Assembly: GCF_001949145.1 (NCBI RefSeq)
Contig: NW_019091468.1
Location: forward strand, 744,425 to 776,790
From: Acanthaster planci
Lineage: Eukaryota > Echinodermata > Asteroidea > Valvatida > Acanthasteridae
Direction: 5' to 3'
DNA: 32,366 nucleotides
Numbering within the stretch: the stretch's first letter is position 1; each line of letters starts with the position of its first letter. The translations under genes and the position numbers were made by a program. Positions 9,877 to 21,455 of the stretch are shown here, one piece after another. The notes beneath the pieces are model-generated. The model saw only the letters and a list, made by a program, of their open reading frames with translations, had not been told where the DNA came from and did no database searches.

Positions 9877-10069
9877 CTCCCCGTTCTAAACAGCGCCGAT
9901 CTGGACATCATGGTGCGGGCTGTGGACAGCCACGGCAACCTCTTCCACAATTTCTCCTCCCTGGTGGTCACCTGGGTCAGCTCGGACACCTCTCTGGCCA
10001 CCTTCCCCACCCCGCTGACTATGTACGCTGACGTGGACGGCGAGATTCGGGGCTCCAAGCTTCTGAAGG
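9877..10069 (+). CDS. NUP210: NUP210 exon (window exon 7)
   Basis: The acceptor is GTGTTCCAG and the donor is GTCAGT. Phase is 0 in, 1 out, 193 nt, the longest exon here. It reads LPVLNSADLDIMVRAVDSHG, then NLFHNFSSLVVTWVSSDT, and ends SKLLKG. The FxNFSSL core is identical to human gp210 (RRFDNFSSLSIQW) and includes a conserved N-glycosylation sequon in the nuclear-envelope lumen. Confidence 0.96.
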
Positions 10070-10846
10070 GTCAGTCATCCCATCCACTCTTGCCACCTTT
10101 TGAAACGCGGCGTGATTGCACAAATGTTGACTCCTTTATCTTAAAATATAATAAAACTTGCCCTCCTTATTGATCCCTGGAGGCAAGGACAAGGGAAAAT
10201 AGAAGGTTCCACGGATCACTTAAGGAGGTTAGTTTTACTCCACCGTGGGATAAAGCAGTCAGTATTTATTATATAACACCTCTCCCAAAGACTATGTTTG
10301 ATTTCAGTGATAATTGATTAATTTAATCAAAGTACAGTTCAAATGTTATTCTACTTAAAAGCAAAATTAATTTTGTTGAAAATTCTCTTGCTATTTCCCC
10401 AACTACCTCTTCACGGAATGGTTGAACCCAGCTCCTCAGCTCCAGGGAATATGTGCACACTTGTATGCATTTGTACACAGTACCAGTTGTTAGGCATGTA
10501 GGACTTTGGTTGTTATAGTTACAGTCCTGGCAATACAGCAAGAAGGCAAACATAGCGAACGGCAAGTGACTGGCTCTCAGTTAATGAAGATAACCTGTGG
10601 TTGAAGTATTATTATAAAAAAAAAACAGGCAGAATTAGGCCGAGCTACGAATAGAGAAACAATTGAAAATATGGAATATTTGCCTTTCCCCATGGCTTAA
10701 AAAAATGCCCTGTGAGTCTCACAGTGAAGTTTCACAAGAAAGGCCCAAATTTTAAAATTTTTTTCCCTCATTTTTGTGATTTTGAACTGGCCTCTTTCAA
10801 CACTCACTCAGCGTCTGCTTTTTTGGTCTTGTATTGAACAATTCAG
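10070..10846 (+). other. NUP210 intron, nothing recognised
   Basis: A 777-bp AT-rich intron with A/T runs near 10617-10626 and 10756. I see no repeat copy, RNA gene or exon-like block. Confidence 0.7.
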
Positions 10847-10953
10847 CCTGGGAGGTTTGCGAAATGAGCGAGAAACTTGGTTCCGTCACGGTCACTGCCG
10901 CCTCTTCTGGCTACGACCCTGCCCTCTTCAAGAAATACAAGATCCAGCTTCCG
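10847..10953 (+). CDS. NUP210: NUP210 exon (window exon 8)
   Basis: The acceptor is ACAATTCAG and the donor is GTAAGC. Phase is 1 in, 0 out. It reads WEVCEMSEKLGSVTVTAASS and then GYDPALFKKYKIQLP. It aligns with human HEASGTTAITATATGYQES; the Gly-Tyr turn is retained. The human segment has extra residues after this point that are absent here. Confidence 0.92.
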
Positions 10954-11465
10954 GTAAGCTAAACGAGGCAAAAAAATTTCAAAACCGAATAATACCCTTT
11001 GCAAAAATTTGGTCCAAAAGAATTAGAAAAATTTATTTTAAAAAGCAGTAAGGATGGCATGTTAACATGGAAAGATTTGTTCCTTTTTATCAGATCCAGT
11101 AAAGAAAAAAACATTCTGTTATTTGAATGAGTTGACTCGCTTTGAACTCGCATATAAGTCATATCATGTCAGTCTCGGCATGTAGAAAACCTTTGGTGGC
11201 ACACCAGTATGCTATTTCTGTCGTCCGTGGTTCGAATCCAGCCTTAGTCCATGTTTTCCCTGTGTTTTAAATTTTTAACTGTAATATATTGTAACAGATG
11301 CACTTTGTCAATGTTTATATAATTCAGTTCATGGAACACCTCACTAGATGCAAAATGGGTCTGAGAAAACAAGGGCAGTGCACTGACCTAACAGACCAGT
11401 TGTCTCTGGTTCGATTCCCCGCACTAGTCTTCATGTTTCGCCTCTGTCCCCATTTATTTCAATAG
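10954..11465 (+). other. NUP210 intron with two tRNA B-box-like modules
   Basis: Two similar stretches (about 11190-11270 and 11368-11450) each run from a CAG-TGC word to GGTTCGAATCC or GGTTCGATTCC and then TAGTC-ATGTTT. They look like tRNA-derived SINE fragments. Neither has a cloverleaf or proper A-box distance. Confidence 0.55.
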
Positions 11466-11567
11466 TTGGAGCTGAAACCCCTGAGTGCCTCTCTCGACTT
11501 GAACCTGGTCGAGGAGGCCGCCATTGACCCGGAACAAATTGCCATCTTCAACCATCCGTCCAACCAG
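11466..11567 (+). CDS. NUP210: NUP210 exon (window exon 9)
   Basis: The acceptor is TTTCAATAG and the donor is GTAAGT. Phase is 0 in and out, 34 codons. It reads LELKPLSASLDLNLVEEAAI and then DPEQIAIFNHPSNQ. It aligns with human [20 protein letters not shown] and EEVTIYNHP. It contains the conserved Asn-His-Pro. Confidence 0.96.
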
Positions 11568-12665
11568 GTAAGTGTGGAGTTGGTACCCAGCGGACCAGTC
11601 CTGGCCTTGGTCCGGGGGGGGTAACAGCCCGTAACTGATATCGGGCTACCGCTGGGCCCGGTCTCCTGGGGGTACGTGGTCCGTGAACGATGAACCCCGC
11701 GGTATGGTAATGGCTGCCAAATGAGCCGTTAGCAGTGTTTGCAGCAAAGGTCGCTGTTGCATATTCATTCATCTGACCTTGGAAACTCCGTGGTTCGCTC
11801 TGTCCCTAGTCCCCCCAGGATCTGCCTCTATGAAGACTCTGCCTTTTGATTCATGTGTGTGTTTTCCTATGGTCTCAGTGGACTGGGCACCCCGCCGGCT
11901 CCATAGGAAAGCGCACCTGTCAAAACGTGCTACGTCATCAGCACAGAGGTTCATCAGTGACTGTTATTTGAAGATTTTAAAAAAGCTGCTTAATATCAAC
12001 AATAATTTGAAGTTACATTTTTTCAGTGGGTGGGATTGATTAATTGAAGTGTTTTAATTACCCTATGCAAGCATAATTTATTCAGCACAACATGCTCATG
12101 CATTCAAAAGCTTGCTTAGATGAGACTCGACTCAATGACCTCCTGACCTGTAGCTGTCTCCCTTGATGACCCTAACTGACCCCTGAAATTGACTGACTTC
12201 CGACCCCATCAAGCTCGATGATCTAAAACATGGCCTATGTTCAGTTCTGTCTAAATTTACAAGGTGCTCATCACAAATATATCATGATTTTCCAGATTTT
12301 AGGATTGTCTATCATCTGGATTTTCCTGATTTCAGGATTTATCAAACAATCTCTTTCAAAATCTGCAAAATCCTGGAGTTTATTGTTAAAGTGTTTTACT
12401 AATAAAAGTTGATTTAATACTGAAAGAAGATCAAGAAAGAAGAAAGACTAAGAAATTGGTATTTTAAGGGATGCTCGTAGGCGACCACAAATGTAAACCG
12501 TAGATCCTACGAGGCTGTCTGGCCTTCAAACCCTCTGATGATTTTTTTTGTGGATATTTCATTTTCTTCCAATCTCATCCCTGAAACCCCGACCAGGTTT
12601 TAATGACGATCTAAATGAAGCAATCTTTATTCAGGGGATTCTGAAATTGGTTTTGTCTCTTCAAG
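11568..12665 (+). other. NUP210 intron, nothing recognised
   Basis: 1.1 kb. The first 400 bp are GC-richer. A TGACC/TGACT-rich patch (about 12135-12205) and a degenerate GGATTTTCCTGATTT patch (about 12290-12350) are low-complexity. No gene or clear element is seen. Confidence 0.65.
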
Positions 12666-12767
12666 GTCCGTTTCACACTGCATGGAGGCTCGGGCCACTT
12701 CCTAATCAGGCCCAGCCAACAAGGCATAGCGGAGATCGACTACGACGACAAGAAGAAAAAGATCGAG
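12666..12767 (+). CDS. NUP210: NUP210 exon (window exon 10)
   Basis: The acceptor is CTCTTCAAG and the donor is GTCAGC. Phase is 0 in and out, 34 codons. It reads VRFTLHGGSGHFLIRPSQQG and then IAEIDYDDKKKKIE. It aligns with human [20 protein letters not shown]; the GSGxF motif is the anchor. Confidence 0.94.
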
Positions 12768-13612
12768 GTCAGCCTGCCCCTTTAAAAACACTCGTCGGTT
12801 CCACACGGTTGCCCTTTCAATATTTCTTTGGTCGCTCATGCAAGCCCATGTTGTGTGAAGCTGTTTGCCATCAGATGATGGCATTACTTCAAACGTGTAT
12901 CAGGGTTAATGCTGAGATTTGTTTTTTTTTTTAAATATTATTGTCCCCAGTTCCTGGATTTTTAAAACTATAATCTGTCAGGGTTTTTTACTCTCTTGCT
13001 CCGTTTACAAAACCCCTGTGCAAAATTAAGCATAATCGTGGGCATTTGGGAGAGAGTTTGTACCTTGTTTCGCAGTTCAAAGTCAGGAAAATAATTTTTG
13101 TAAATCATTTTCCTCAGGTCAAAGAAAATGGTCTGTCTGTGGTTAGACTGCTGTTGCGGAATTGATCATACAGACCATTGCAGACACACATTGTCGAGTC
13201 TTGGGACTAGACCAGCTTCATTATGATTGTAAGCTGACAAACAAACGACTTTGTATCCATAGTCTGCTGTTACCGTTAACCATTGATTTTGTCAGGAATC
13301 CATCACCCTGAGTAACAGATTTGCAAAACATGTGGAGGAAGTGCGTCAATAGAGGGCGCCATTGCAGCTCTTGCAGAGAAAAAAAAAGATTGACGCGCTT
13401 GCTTGATTTCGACAAGCGCTACCACAGATGAAAGGCCTTTTTTTCCGGCCTGAGCACTCTGCCAGATAGTTTGAGAATTTCCCATCATTTCTCAAGCTCA
13501 CCTTTGTAACTCATCCGTAGACCTCAAGAAATGCTTTTATGACTGTTTTACGAGTCAGTTAGGGTTCTTGTTAATTGACCATTAAATTTCCATTGGATTC
13601 CTCTGTGCACAG
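12768..13612 (+). other. NUP210 intron with a CTCF-like motif
   Basis: 845 bp. The only notable item is AGAGGGCGCC at 13351-13360, inside a short CAAT...ATTG inversion. A poly-A run follows at about 13378-13387. No element or gene is seen. Confidence 0.7.
13351..13360 (+). promoter_or_regulatory. CTCF-like core motif AGAGGGCGCC
   Basis: It matches the bilaterian CTCF core AGRKGGCGC as I remember it. Related words occur at 8046-8056 (minus) and 30279-30290 (plus). A sequence match only, with no binding evidence. Confidence 0.35.
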
Positions 13613-13741
13613 GTTTCGCCGAATCACGACGGCACTTTAACCCTGACGGCATTTGACCTCTGCCTCAAGACCTCCCGGCATGCCTCGGCCAAAATCCACA
13701 TAGCCGGGGTTAACACCATTGAGCTCAAAGTGGTGGACAAG
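13613..13741 (+). CDS. NUP210: NUP210 exon (window exon 11)
   Basis: The acceptor is TGTGCACAG and the donor is GTAACT. Phase is 0 in and out, 43 codons. It reads VSPNHDGTLTLTAFDLCLKT and ends HIAGVNTIELKVVDK. It aligns with human [20 protein letters not shown] and IQELYIRVVDK; the DLCL cysteine and VVDK are conserved. Confidence 0.96.
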
Positions 13742-14325
13742 GTAACTATTGATCATCTGCTCCGAGTGGAACAAAAGAGGGCTTTTTTGTGGAACTCAAC
13801 GCTCATGGCGCGCGTTTGACACGCAGCACGTTGAGTACGCGTAACCAATTCACTCCGGCATGCATGGTCTTTGCGTACACACAGAACGCGTGCAAGATCC
13901 TGCTTGCAACCACCTGTCTTTCTTTTCGCCGATTGGGGGGGATTTTAGCTCGGGGCGGATTAAGAGACCTTTTCGAAAAATTGTAAAAGCAACGGAAACG
14001 TTTCTCCCAAGTTAGAAATGGAGACTGCTGGTAATTGCTACGTTATCGAAAGAGATAAGGCAGGGCTATGTGAATTGGTATCTTATGGCTTATTGCTTTG
14101 GGTTTAGCAATTAACATGCCATGAGGGGTAGCCGTAGCCACAGCCAGCAACATCTCTTTCAGTCCCGATGTAATTCACCTTAAGTATTAATAAAAGATGT
14201 ATTGTATATCTAATCAATATGTAGGCAGATATATTTATATTCTCACAAATTTATAATTGTTTACAAATGGAAAGAAGTTTGATACAAAGTGCACGGATTT
14301 CAAAATGCTACGTCTCCTCTGGTAG
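13742..14325 (+). other. NUP210 intron, nothing recognised
   Basis: 584 bp. A CpG-containing first part is followed by an AT-rich second part; no repeat or gene is seen. Confidence 0.7.
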
Positions 14326-14453
14326 GTCCAAGTTGATCATGACATCGCAGCGGCCGTCCAGGTGCTAGACTCCACGGGTCAGCCGCTGTCTGTCTCCTAC
14401 TTCCGCATGATGAACCTGGAGCCCAGGACCGGCTCGGACATCATTACAATAAG
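14326..14453 (+). CDS. NUP210: NUP210 exon (window exon 12)
   Basis: The acceptor is CTCTGGTAG and the donor is GTAAGC. Phase is 0 in, 2 out. It reads VQVDHDIAAAVQVLDSTGQP and then LSVSYFRMMNLEPRTGSDII. It aligns with human [20 protein letters not shown] and LKLRAASPIITL. It is the last exon before the 16.4-kb intron. Confidence 0.95.
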
Positions 14454-15506
14454 GTAAGCTGGTTTTGGAGACCACTGTTGGCCGAATGGATCATTTTAGG
14501 ACAAGTTCGGGTGCGAAACTATAGTTCGGCCAGTGGTTGACTACGTTTTAGCAACGGGAATGCACACTTCCTACTGGAATAACCCTAGTTGGCTTTTTTG
14601 TTAAAAAACTCATTGTTACCCACATTTCACCGTTGGCAGGAATTTTCACCGTGAACATAGCCATTGAAATTTCATACAATTATTTTCAGTGATAAATGAT
14701 AAATGAAATCAGTTGGTTACTTAGCAGTGCGACCATAACCCTGGGACTGCATTGTCCCAAATGGTCAACTAGATATTCTAAACCATCCATGGTTCGGGTA
14801 GTGTATGTTGAACCATAGTTAATGTAGTTATTGCCGGAGCTTGTCCTTAAGTTTACTAAGTGAACATACAACAAGGTGTTTGTTTCACGCAGTTTTTATT
14901 TTAAGATCAAAGGTCCCTACAGTAAAGTTTCTTGTTGAATTTCAACTCCAAACATTTTACTTTTTTTTTTTCAGTTCAATTTGATTTCATTTTTTTTCTT
15001 CAGTATTTCTGTGTCTGAGGTAGTTTCACAGTCTTTTTTCAGCCAGTGGAATTTTCCATTTTCCATTCCTAGGTAGATGCTTCATTTTTGCAACTCACAA
15101 AAAGAAAGGAATTGAAAACTTTGAAGCCAATAAAAATACAGAGTGCGTACATGTTGGTGAACTGGATTCAAGACTAGTAATGCATTCTCGAGATTACCGG
15201 TTTTAATCCTGTTTGGTCAGGAGTGCTATTTCCAAGGATAACTTTTCCAGATTTCAGAATTTGTTAAAATAAAAATGGTTTTGGATTTATCATTTCGGAT
15301 CGTGTTACCTTTTGGCTCTTTTCTGCAAAATATTTCTACCATATCTCTTTACTCCAGCCATTTTTTTTTACCATCCTTTGGTTGTGACCAAGGAGCAATA
15401 GTTACTACAGCTAGAGGCCGTTCATAGTGGCCATGTTGAACACTTGGTCCACCTCCACTGACTTCTGTGTGCATGTACAAAATAAGTGGGGAATTACATT
15501 GTATGT

Positions 15507-15749
15507 GGGCAATTCTATAAATGAGGGTCCATTTTCTTTTGGGTCCCTGTCACATCTGACGTGATTTTGTTGGTTCAGAACGCATTTTCGAATTTCCAAG
15601 AGTGATGAATTAATGCAGATTACCTGCCAAAGAAATAGTATTAGTTTGAAATCAATTCAAGGGATATTTCTGTGTCAAAGAACAAAGGTCAGATGTAAAA
15701 GGGATACAAAAATGTCACATTTCTGGACCCCCAATTTACAGAAATACCC
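15507..15749 (+). mobile_element. GGGTAATTC-ended MITE, copy 1
   Basis: It starts GGGCAATTCTATAAATGAGG and ends with the inverse pattern ATTTACAGAAATACCC. The ends are long inverted repeats that include GTCCCTGTCACATCTGAC and, at the far end, GTCAGATGTAAAAGGGA. The middle contains TTCCAAGAGTGATGAATTAA and ACCTGCCAAA-AAAT, shared by the family. There is no coding capacity. Same orientation as copy 2, opposite to copies 3 and 4. Confidence 0.85.
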
Positions 15750-16336
15750 AGGTGTGCCAGCTTGCCAACAGGCTGCAACTTGGGGTGCGCTGGATGGGTT
15801 AATTCCTCAGCCGTGGCTGTGTGTACAGATTGATAAATTCCATTTACTCGTCCCTGGCACGGACTGTTTCAGTCATTGCTACAGAAAATCGAGGCATAAT
15901 GCCTTTAATCCCACCAACAGCTGGTGCCCTGCTCCAGTGCCACATGGCTCCGATTTTTCTCCATTTATTCCTTGATTGTTCAGTCGGAATGTCATTAGAG
16001 GTATCGGTTGCCCTAGATTGACGAGTTTCTCATTAGCATCCGTCCAATTAGTGCTGACCTAGGAATTGTAACAGCTGAATTTCACAGTTGGGGGTCGCCC
16101 GAATATTTTTGGTTGCGGAGCTGTCTTATCTTTCTCATCAAAACTGAATTTATCAAAGCATTTTGCTCCACGTGCAGTTTCTGAACATGTGATGAAGCGG
16201 CTGGGCAAACTGACTTGGGGATTTTTTAAAGATTTCTTTTTAATCTCTGTACCCAAAATCACGTCTTTGTATTCGCTGGGAAAAAAAAAATGAAACCCAG
16301 GTTTGGATTTTTCTGAACAAAATCTACAGCAGTGTG

Positions 16337-16366
16337 ATATTTTCTGTATTAAAAAACAGAAAATAT
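16337..16366. repeat. 11-bp stem-loop
   Basis: ATATTTTCTGT (16337-16347) and its exact inverse ACAGAAAATAT (16356-16366) are separated by 8 nt. AT-rich; probably incidental. Confidence 0.8.
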
Positions 16367-18284
16367 ACATGTAGGCTCAACTCTGATTTCAATGAAGTTT
16401 CTTTTTCAGAAGATAATGCAAAAGGTTTGTACTTTAAGGGGGGCCCAGAAGAAACTGTCTTAATCATGGTCCAGCTGCGGTCTTGGTCATTTTACTGCTC
16501 TCGTTTACCGAGAACACAATTTCCTGTCTTTTTTTTCGGACAGAGAATTTGATCCTCTTTATTCAATTACCAAATGGTAAATGCATCCAAGGTGGCCTTG
16601 ATTATCCCCCCCGAGTGATCCGTGCTCGTTGAGTATTCTGTGTCATTAGGAACCTTGTACGTGTACGTACAGATAAAAATGGGAGGAGCTGGCAGTGTGC
16701 TTAGGAGACGTCTTTCTCTTGTTCCCTGCCCCAGACCACGAACTGAGCACTGCGGACTGCATAATTGGGCCAAACAGTAATTAGGCATGCCTGCTTGCGG
16801 TAGCGTTTGGATGCCTGGCCCGTGTGAGAAGTGTGTCCATAAACATGTATATACATAAACCTGCATTTACATTTGTAATGGCTTGATGCATGGCTGCGTA
16901 TTCGTAAATATACATGTAGGTAATCAGAATGACAGGTGCATGCATTTGTTTCTTAACCTCTGTTTTGGTGGAAAAAAAATTCTGTTTGGTTAATAAGCAC
17001 GACGGGAGAAGTGTGATTTTGAATGAAAACGGGTACACGGATATGGACATCATAGATACAGTTGCTGACTCTTGAGGGCTCACTAGTAATGCATTCGCGG
17101 TGCAATCGAGGAAAGAGTTCGACATCCAGCCACCTCTTATGTCCTTAACAAGACTTGAAAACAACCAAAAACTGGTAGTCAGAATCACCAATTTAAGAAT
17201 GCAAAAACTTTGAAGTTTCCTTTGAGGGTGCGTGTAGATGCAGATTTTTTTCAATAGTGGCCCACCGACTTTGCGCACAAAATGGAGTCCCTAGCACCCA
17301 TTGGCCAATTGCTATTGCAAGGGAATTGCGTTGCGAACTTTAAGGATTGGCTTAGCTCAGCCGATCGTCTTTGCGTCAGGTGAATTTTGTAGGGTTGATA
17401 ATCCTCAATCTACGGTACTGTTTGTAAAAAGGCAGCCGATGGGGCAAGGGTGAATTTCTTCTAGCTGTCAGGAATGTATTTAACCATAGCATTTATTGTA
17501 TACATTCACATGCACATCTTTGCTTCTGATAGGAGCGTGCGTTTAATTCCAGGTATTTTTGGAACCATGAACCCGTTTTATGTCATACCTTGTACCTGGA
17601 TACCCTCGAACACTTGACAAATGCCACAGCGCGCAATCCCGGCAGACCATGTGCCTAAAACAGGGTTCTTTTTCACACTTAAGAAGCAGCACATTGTTTT
17701 GAATGTTAGAGGGTTAGATCTGTGTACTGCAGTTAGGACTGTGGGACTGGATTTATTTAGCAACACAGTGTTTTTTTTTTTAACAATTCTGCCCTTCACT
17801 GTTAAAGTTCACATGCATGTTATGCATGGGTATTGTTTGTTTTTTTTTTCTTATTGGGTACCTGGCCCGAAAAATGGAACCGGGTTTGGACATTGACGGG
17901 CGGGTATCCGGGACGGGCCCCAGTTCCAGATTAGCCACTTGTGCACGCACTACGTGTGGTAGCTTCCCTGGAAATTTCCCAGCATGCAACAGGATTAGGG
18001 TTAAGCTATGAAATAAAAATGTTTTCCTCATACAAATTTTGTGAGTGAATCGGGCTCATTACACTCTGCAATAACAAAAGCAGGACACTGGCGCCGAGTG
18101 CTCGTAAATTAGGTCAGCACAAGGCAAACCCTGAGTAGTTTATGGGTTGTTTTTGCCTCGTATCTCATGGAAGGAACATTAATGCACTGTGTAGACCCCC
18201 GTTATGGGACCGGAAACAACCCATTGCACTTTCCATGTTTATAGAAGCGGAGATGAGCCGAATGATTCACTAGCAATATGTATG

Positions 18285-18322
18285 CCAAGGAAATTGAAGA
18301 CTACCAAGGAAATTGAAGACTA
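18285..18322. repeat. 19-bp perfect tandem duplication
   Basis: CCAAGGAAATTGAAGACTA occurs twice without interruption (18285-18303 and 18304-18322). Two copies only; probably a recent slippage event. Confidence 0.9.
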
Positions 18323-19301
18323 CCGGTCCGAAACCAATTACCTGGCTTTAGTGTCTCCCTAGTCAGCCTGGCGCTGTCAACCTTGTCAAAACCACCGAGG
18401 AAGAACTTAAATTGAGGGATGTACATGTGTGTGTGCGCCAGCACCACCCAAATAGACTCGTCAAATCCTACCGGTATCTATGTTACCCAAAGCCAGCTTG
18501 CAAGTTGTTATGTTTGGCCCAAATGCCCAGAGCCTGCAGCGCGCGAACATGATTTGTTTACAGAACTACATGAGCTGTGACTTCTTTGACAAAAAAATAA
18601 TAACAATAATCGTGGTCGGTGCATGTGCATGTACATGTCATGTGGGCAGGGAGATTATGTACATGTACTTTAGCAAAAGAATGAAATGATGCCCTGCCGA
18701 GCCCATGTTGAATTGGTAATTTCTTTCATTACGAACTTTTTTTATGTGCATTGCAGGAAGTTTCGGACTCAGTTATGGGGAGAAAAATTTTTATCTTGGA
18801 GGAATCGGCTGAATCTTGATAAAAGCAAAAGGGGGGGGGGCACCTTGGAATTGGATTCAAGAAGACAAGAAACATTCGTTTGCTCTGTCTTTAATTTGTT
18901 TGCATGTAAAATAAGCTGCGCTCTGTGTATTTTTTCACTGATAATTCATGCACATGTAACGAGTGACCAGTTGCCGTAGGAACTGCATTTTCGTACATAT
19001 ACAGTCAGAACACTGTCAACACCATAACAACAGCTCTGCTATAACAACATTCTGCTTAGAATTTTGAGGCCCGATTTGTTCTTCTTGAGTCTAACTCCTG
19101 ATAATACCAGGTTCCTGTTAAAACAAGGTAACCTACCGGTACCAAGTCCAAAGGACCTGTTATTCAAACCCTCCTTTTGCTGTAACAACAGTCAAACATT
19201 CCTTCCACTTCTCCCTGTATAGGACACGGACATATCACATGTCGCTTGACTAATTTTGGACTGATAGGGCTACTGTGTCAAGTATGCATCTTTGCGTAGG
19301 A

Positions 19302-19576
19302 GGGTCATTCTTTAAATTCGGGGTCCAATTTTTTCCCCGTCCCTGTTACATCTAGTGCATGTGATTTTTTAACGTTTAGAGCTCACCGTTGAATTCCAAG
19401 ATTGCACAAGGACTGTACATGTCCCCGGTAAATTATTACCTGCCAAACAAATAACGATAGTTTGAAATCAATTTCGGTGATCCATCCCTTGTCAAACATG
19501 TCGGATGGTATACAAGTCAGACGTAGCAGGGACGGAAAAATGTCACACTTTGGACCCCAAATTAATAGATTGACCC
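19302..19576 (+). mobile_element. GGGTAATTC-ended MITE, copy 2
   Basis: It starts GGGTCATTCTTTAAATTCGG and ends near TAGATTGACCC. It shares GTCCCTGTTACATCTAG, ATTACCTGCCAAACAAATAA and GTCAGACGTAGCAGGGAC with the family. It is the most diverged copy and longer (275 bp) through internal insertions. Confidence 0.75.
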
Positions 19577-20604
19577 AGAAGGGTTTTGATGAGGTTCATT
19601 TTGTACATGTACATACCACCACTCAGGATACAGACCGAGAAAAGTAATTACCATACGTACCCATTACATCATAATATATGCTGCGTGGTCCATAAATTAC
19701 ACACATAGCTTTCTGCATGCCTGCTTTGATGATGAACACAGAGCAGGGAAGGGTCCATAATAATGTGATTATTGCCAGTACTTGTAATATTAACCCATGT
19801 CATATACTTTATATCTCCATGTGTAGTGCCCAGTCTTTAACGTGTTGGTGTCCAATGCTTAGAAAACAGCACTTGCTGTCCGCGTTGAATACGGTGCAGT
19901 GGTACTTTTCATCTTGAATGTAAAATACTACCAATTACACATAAGCTTTTGGGGGGCCCAGGGACGAATATTTTTAATTTTGAAAACCAAATTTGCATTT
20001 TTTTTTCAGCTGGGCTTGTAATTGTTTTATCAGTTCAGGCAGAAAATGTAGAATTATGAAATCTTCCATTTATGGAAAAGCATCAGTTTTTCTTGCCTGT
20101 ACGTGGAACTAGCATGGTTTTCTTGTTCATTGAGACAGAACAGTGGTTGACCACGATTTGGAAGTGAAATTTTATGTCTGTGTTCAATTTTAATCTGTCC
20201 TCCACGTTGGCAGTTTAGTCTGCCCTTAGCTCATACATGTGTATTTCTCATCAGGCCTGTGTTTATTTGCAATCGGATTGCCAAAAAAATGACTAAAAAT
20301 ATCCTGTTCTGTTTGGATGGGATGCCAGTCCACAGAGGGTTATTTCCCCTACCCGCTGTGACTCCAGACATTATCTTACACTCGGGGAAGGGAGAGTCAA
20401 TTGGGGTTCAGTGGCTTGCTTGAGGACACAAGTCTGGGACAGGAGCTGGGCCGTCTTCCTGAACAATACGTGTGTATACGCGAGAGGTACCAGACTCTCT
20501 CGCCAGTCCTGCAGAGTGGTTGCAGATACCAATCTCGATCAAAATTCACTACGCATGCTGTACACGTAAACCAGTTTTCGTGCTGCTATAAGTATTGTAC
20601 ATGC

Positions 20605-20833
20605 TTAATTCTAGAAATTACGGGTCCAAAAGTCTGACGTTTTCGTGTCCCTGTTACATCTGGCGTTTGTTATATCACCGGCATTGTTTTCAAACTATTA
20701 CTATTTGTTTGGCAGGTAATTTGCATTAATTCATCACTCTTGGAAATTAGAAAATGTGTTCTGAAATTACAAAATCACACGTCAGATGTAACAAGGACAT
20801 GAAAAAAATGGACCCCAATTTCTGGAATTACCC
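20605..20833 (-). mobile_element. GGGTAATTC-ended MITE, copy 3
   Basis: The left end is decayed (TTAATTCTAGAAATTACGGG) and the right end is intact (GGAATTACCC). It shares GTCCCTGTTACATCTGGC, TTTGTTTGGCAGGTAATTTG and TTAATTCATCACTCTTGGAA with copy 4. It lies about 620 bp from the 3' end of the nested receptor gene. Confidence 0.8.
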
Positions 20834-21455
20834 TCGTTTATGTGCAGGCACCTTAAAATGTTGCATTTAGTTTTTTTTTCATTTACCAAATGAGTTTAGA
20901 TTAGCACATTGTCACCAAAAAACCACAGCAAATAAAATTTGTGCTCAGCAGATATTGGCCGGTTAAATAAGCCATGAGTGGTGTGGCCGGTAACCTGTGT
21001 TTCTACAGCTTTAAGCAACTACTAGTACTATGGCCCTGTCTGAATTGCTTAATCACGAGTCTAGTGTATTATGTCAGTGGCTGTAGCTGCTTTTCATAGC
21101 ATCCGGTGTAAATTCAAGCCCCAGCCCAGTGATTTGGACACGGCCTTGCAGAAGCAGCTCTGTGAAGTTGGCTTAAGGCATAAGTTTGAACCACGACAGT
21201 ACATGTTCAGTACATGCGACAGATGCAGCCCACATCTGCCTTCTCTACAGTTAAATACAACTTTGAAATATTCAAGTTAAATGCTTCGACTCGGAATTGT
21301 CTTCATTTGTGCCCCAAACTTGAGAATGGGATCAATAAATGGTACCGGTAATCATGTCTTAGGAACTATTTTGCATGTCGTTCGGTGGAACATTAAACTG
21401 TCGCTAATTGGTTATGACACTTCGTAAAGTTCGGTATTTCTGAAAGTTCTGTGTT

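Larger units (their letters stand above)
14454..21455 (+). other. large NUP210 intron, part upstream of the nested GPCR
   Basis: 7 kb of AT-rich sequence with three GGGTAATTC-family MITEs (15507, 19302, 20605), a stem-loop (16337-16366), a 19-bp tandem duplication (18285-18322), T-runs (14960-15000), a G10 run near 18831 and many ACATGT words. A segment at about 20315-20445 (GGGATGCCAGTCCACAGAGG ... GGACACAAG) resembles a dispersed marine-invertebrate repeat from memory. Open frames up to 120 codons here show no family features. Confidence 0.7.

Noticed and set aside
11190-11450. tRNA genes suggested by GGTTCGAATCC and GGTTCGATTCC
   Set aside because: The A-box-like word is only about 12 nt away, no acceptor stem pairs, and no anticodon arm can be drawn.
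12135-12205. Cluster of TGACC half-sites resembling nuclear-receptor elements
   Set aside because: Irregular spacing and degenerate low-complexity context; likely a slippage patch.
16781-17278. 165-codon open frame on the minus strand
   Set aside because: No recognisable domain, irregular composition, low GC like the surrounding intron; expected by chance in this length.
19015-19200. Repeat with GGTTCCTGTTAAAACAAGG, similar to 26248-26270
   Set aside because: The shared stretch is only about 20 bp and ends blur; not enough to define an element.
20315-20445. Segment starting GGGATGCCAGTCCACAGAGG and ending GGACACAAG, possibly a retroelement fragment
   Set aside because: It feels familiar from marine invertebrate genomes, but I cannot name the family, see only one copy, and find no ends.
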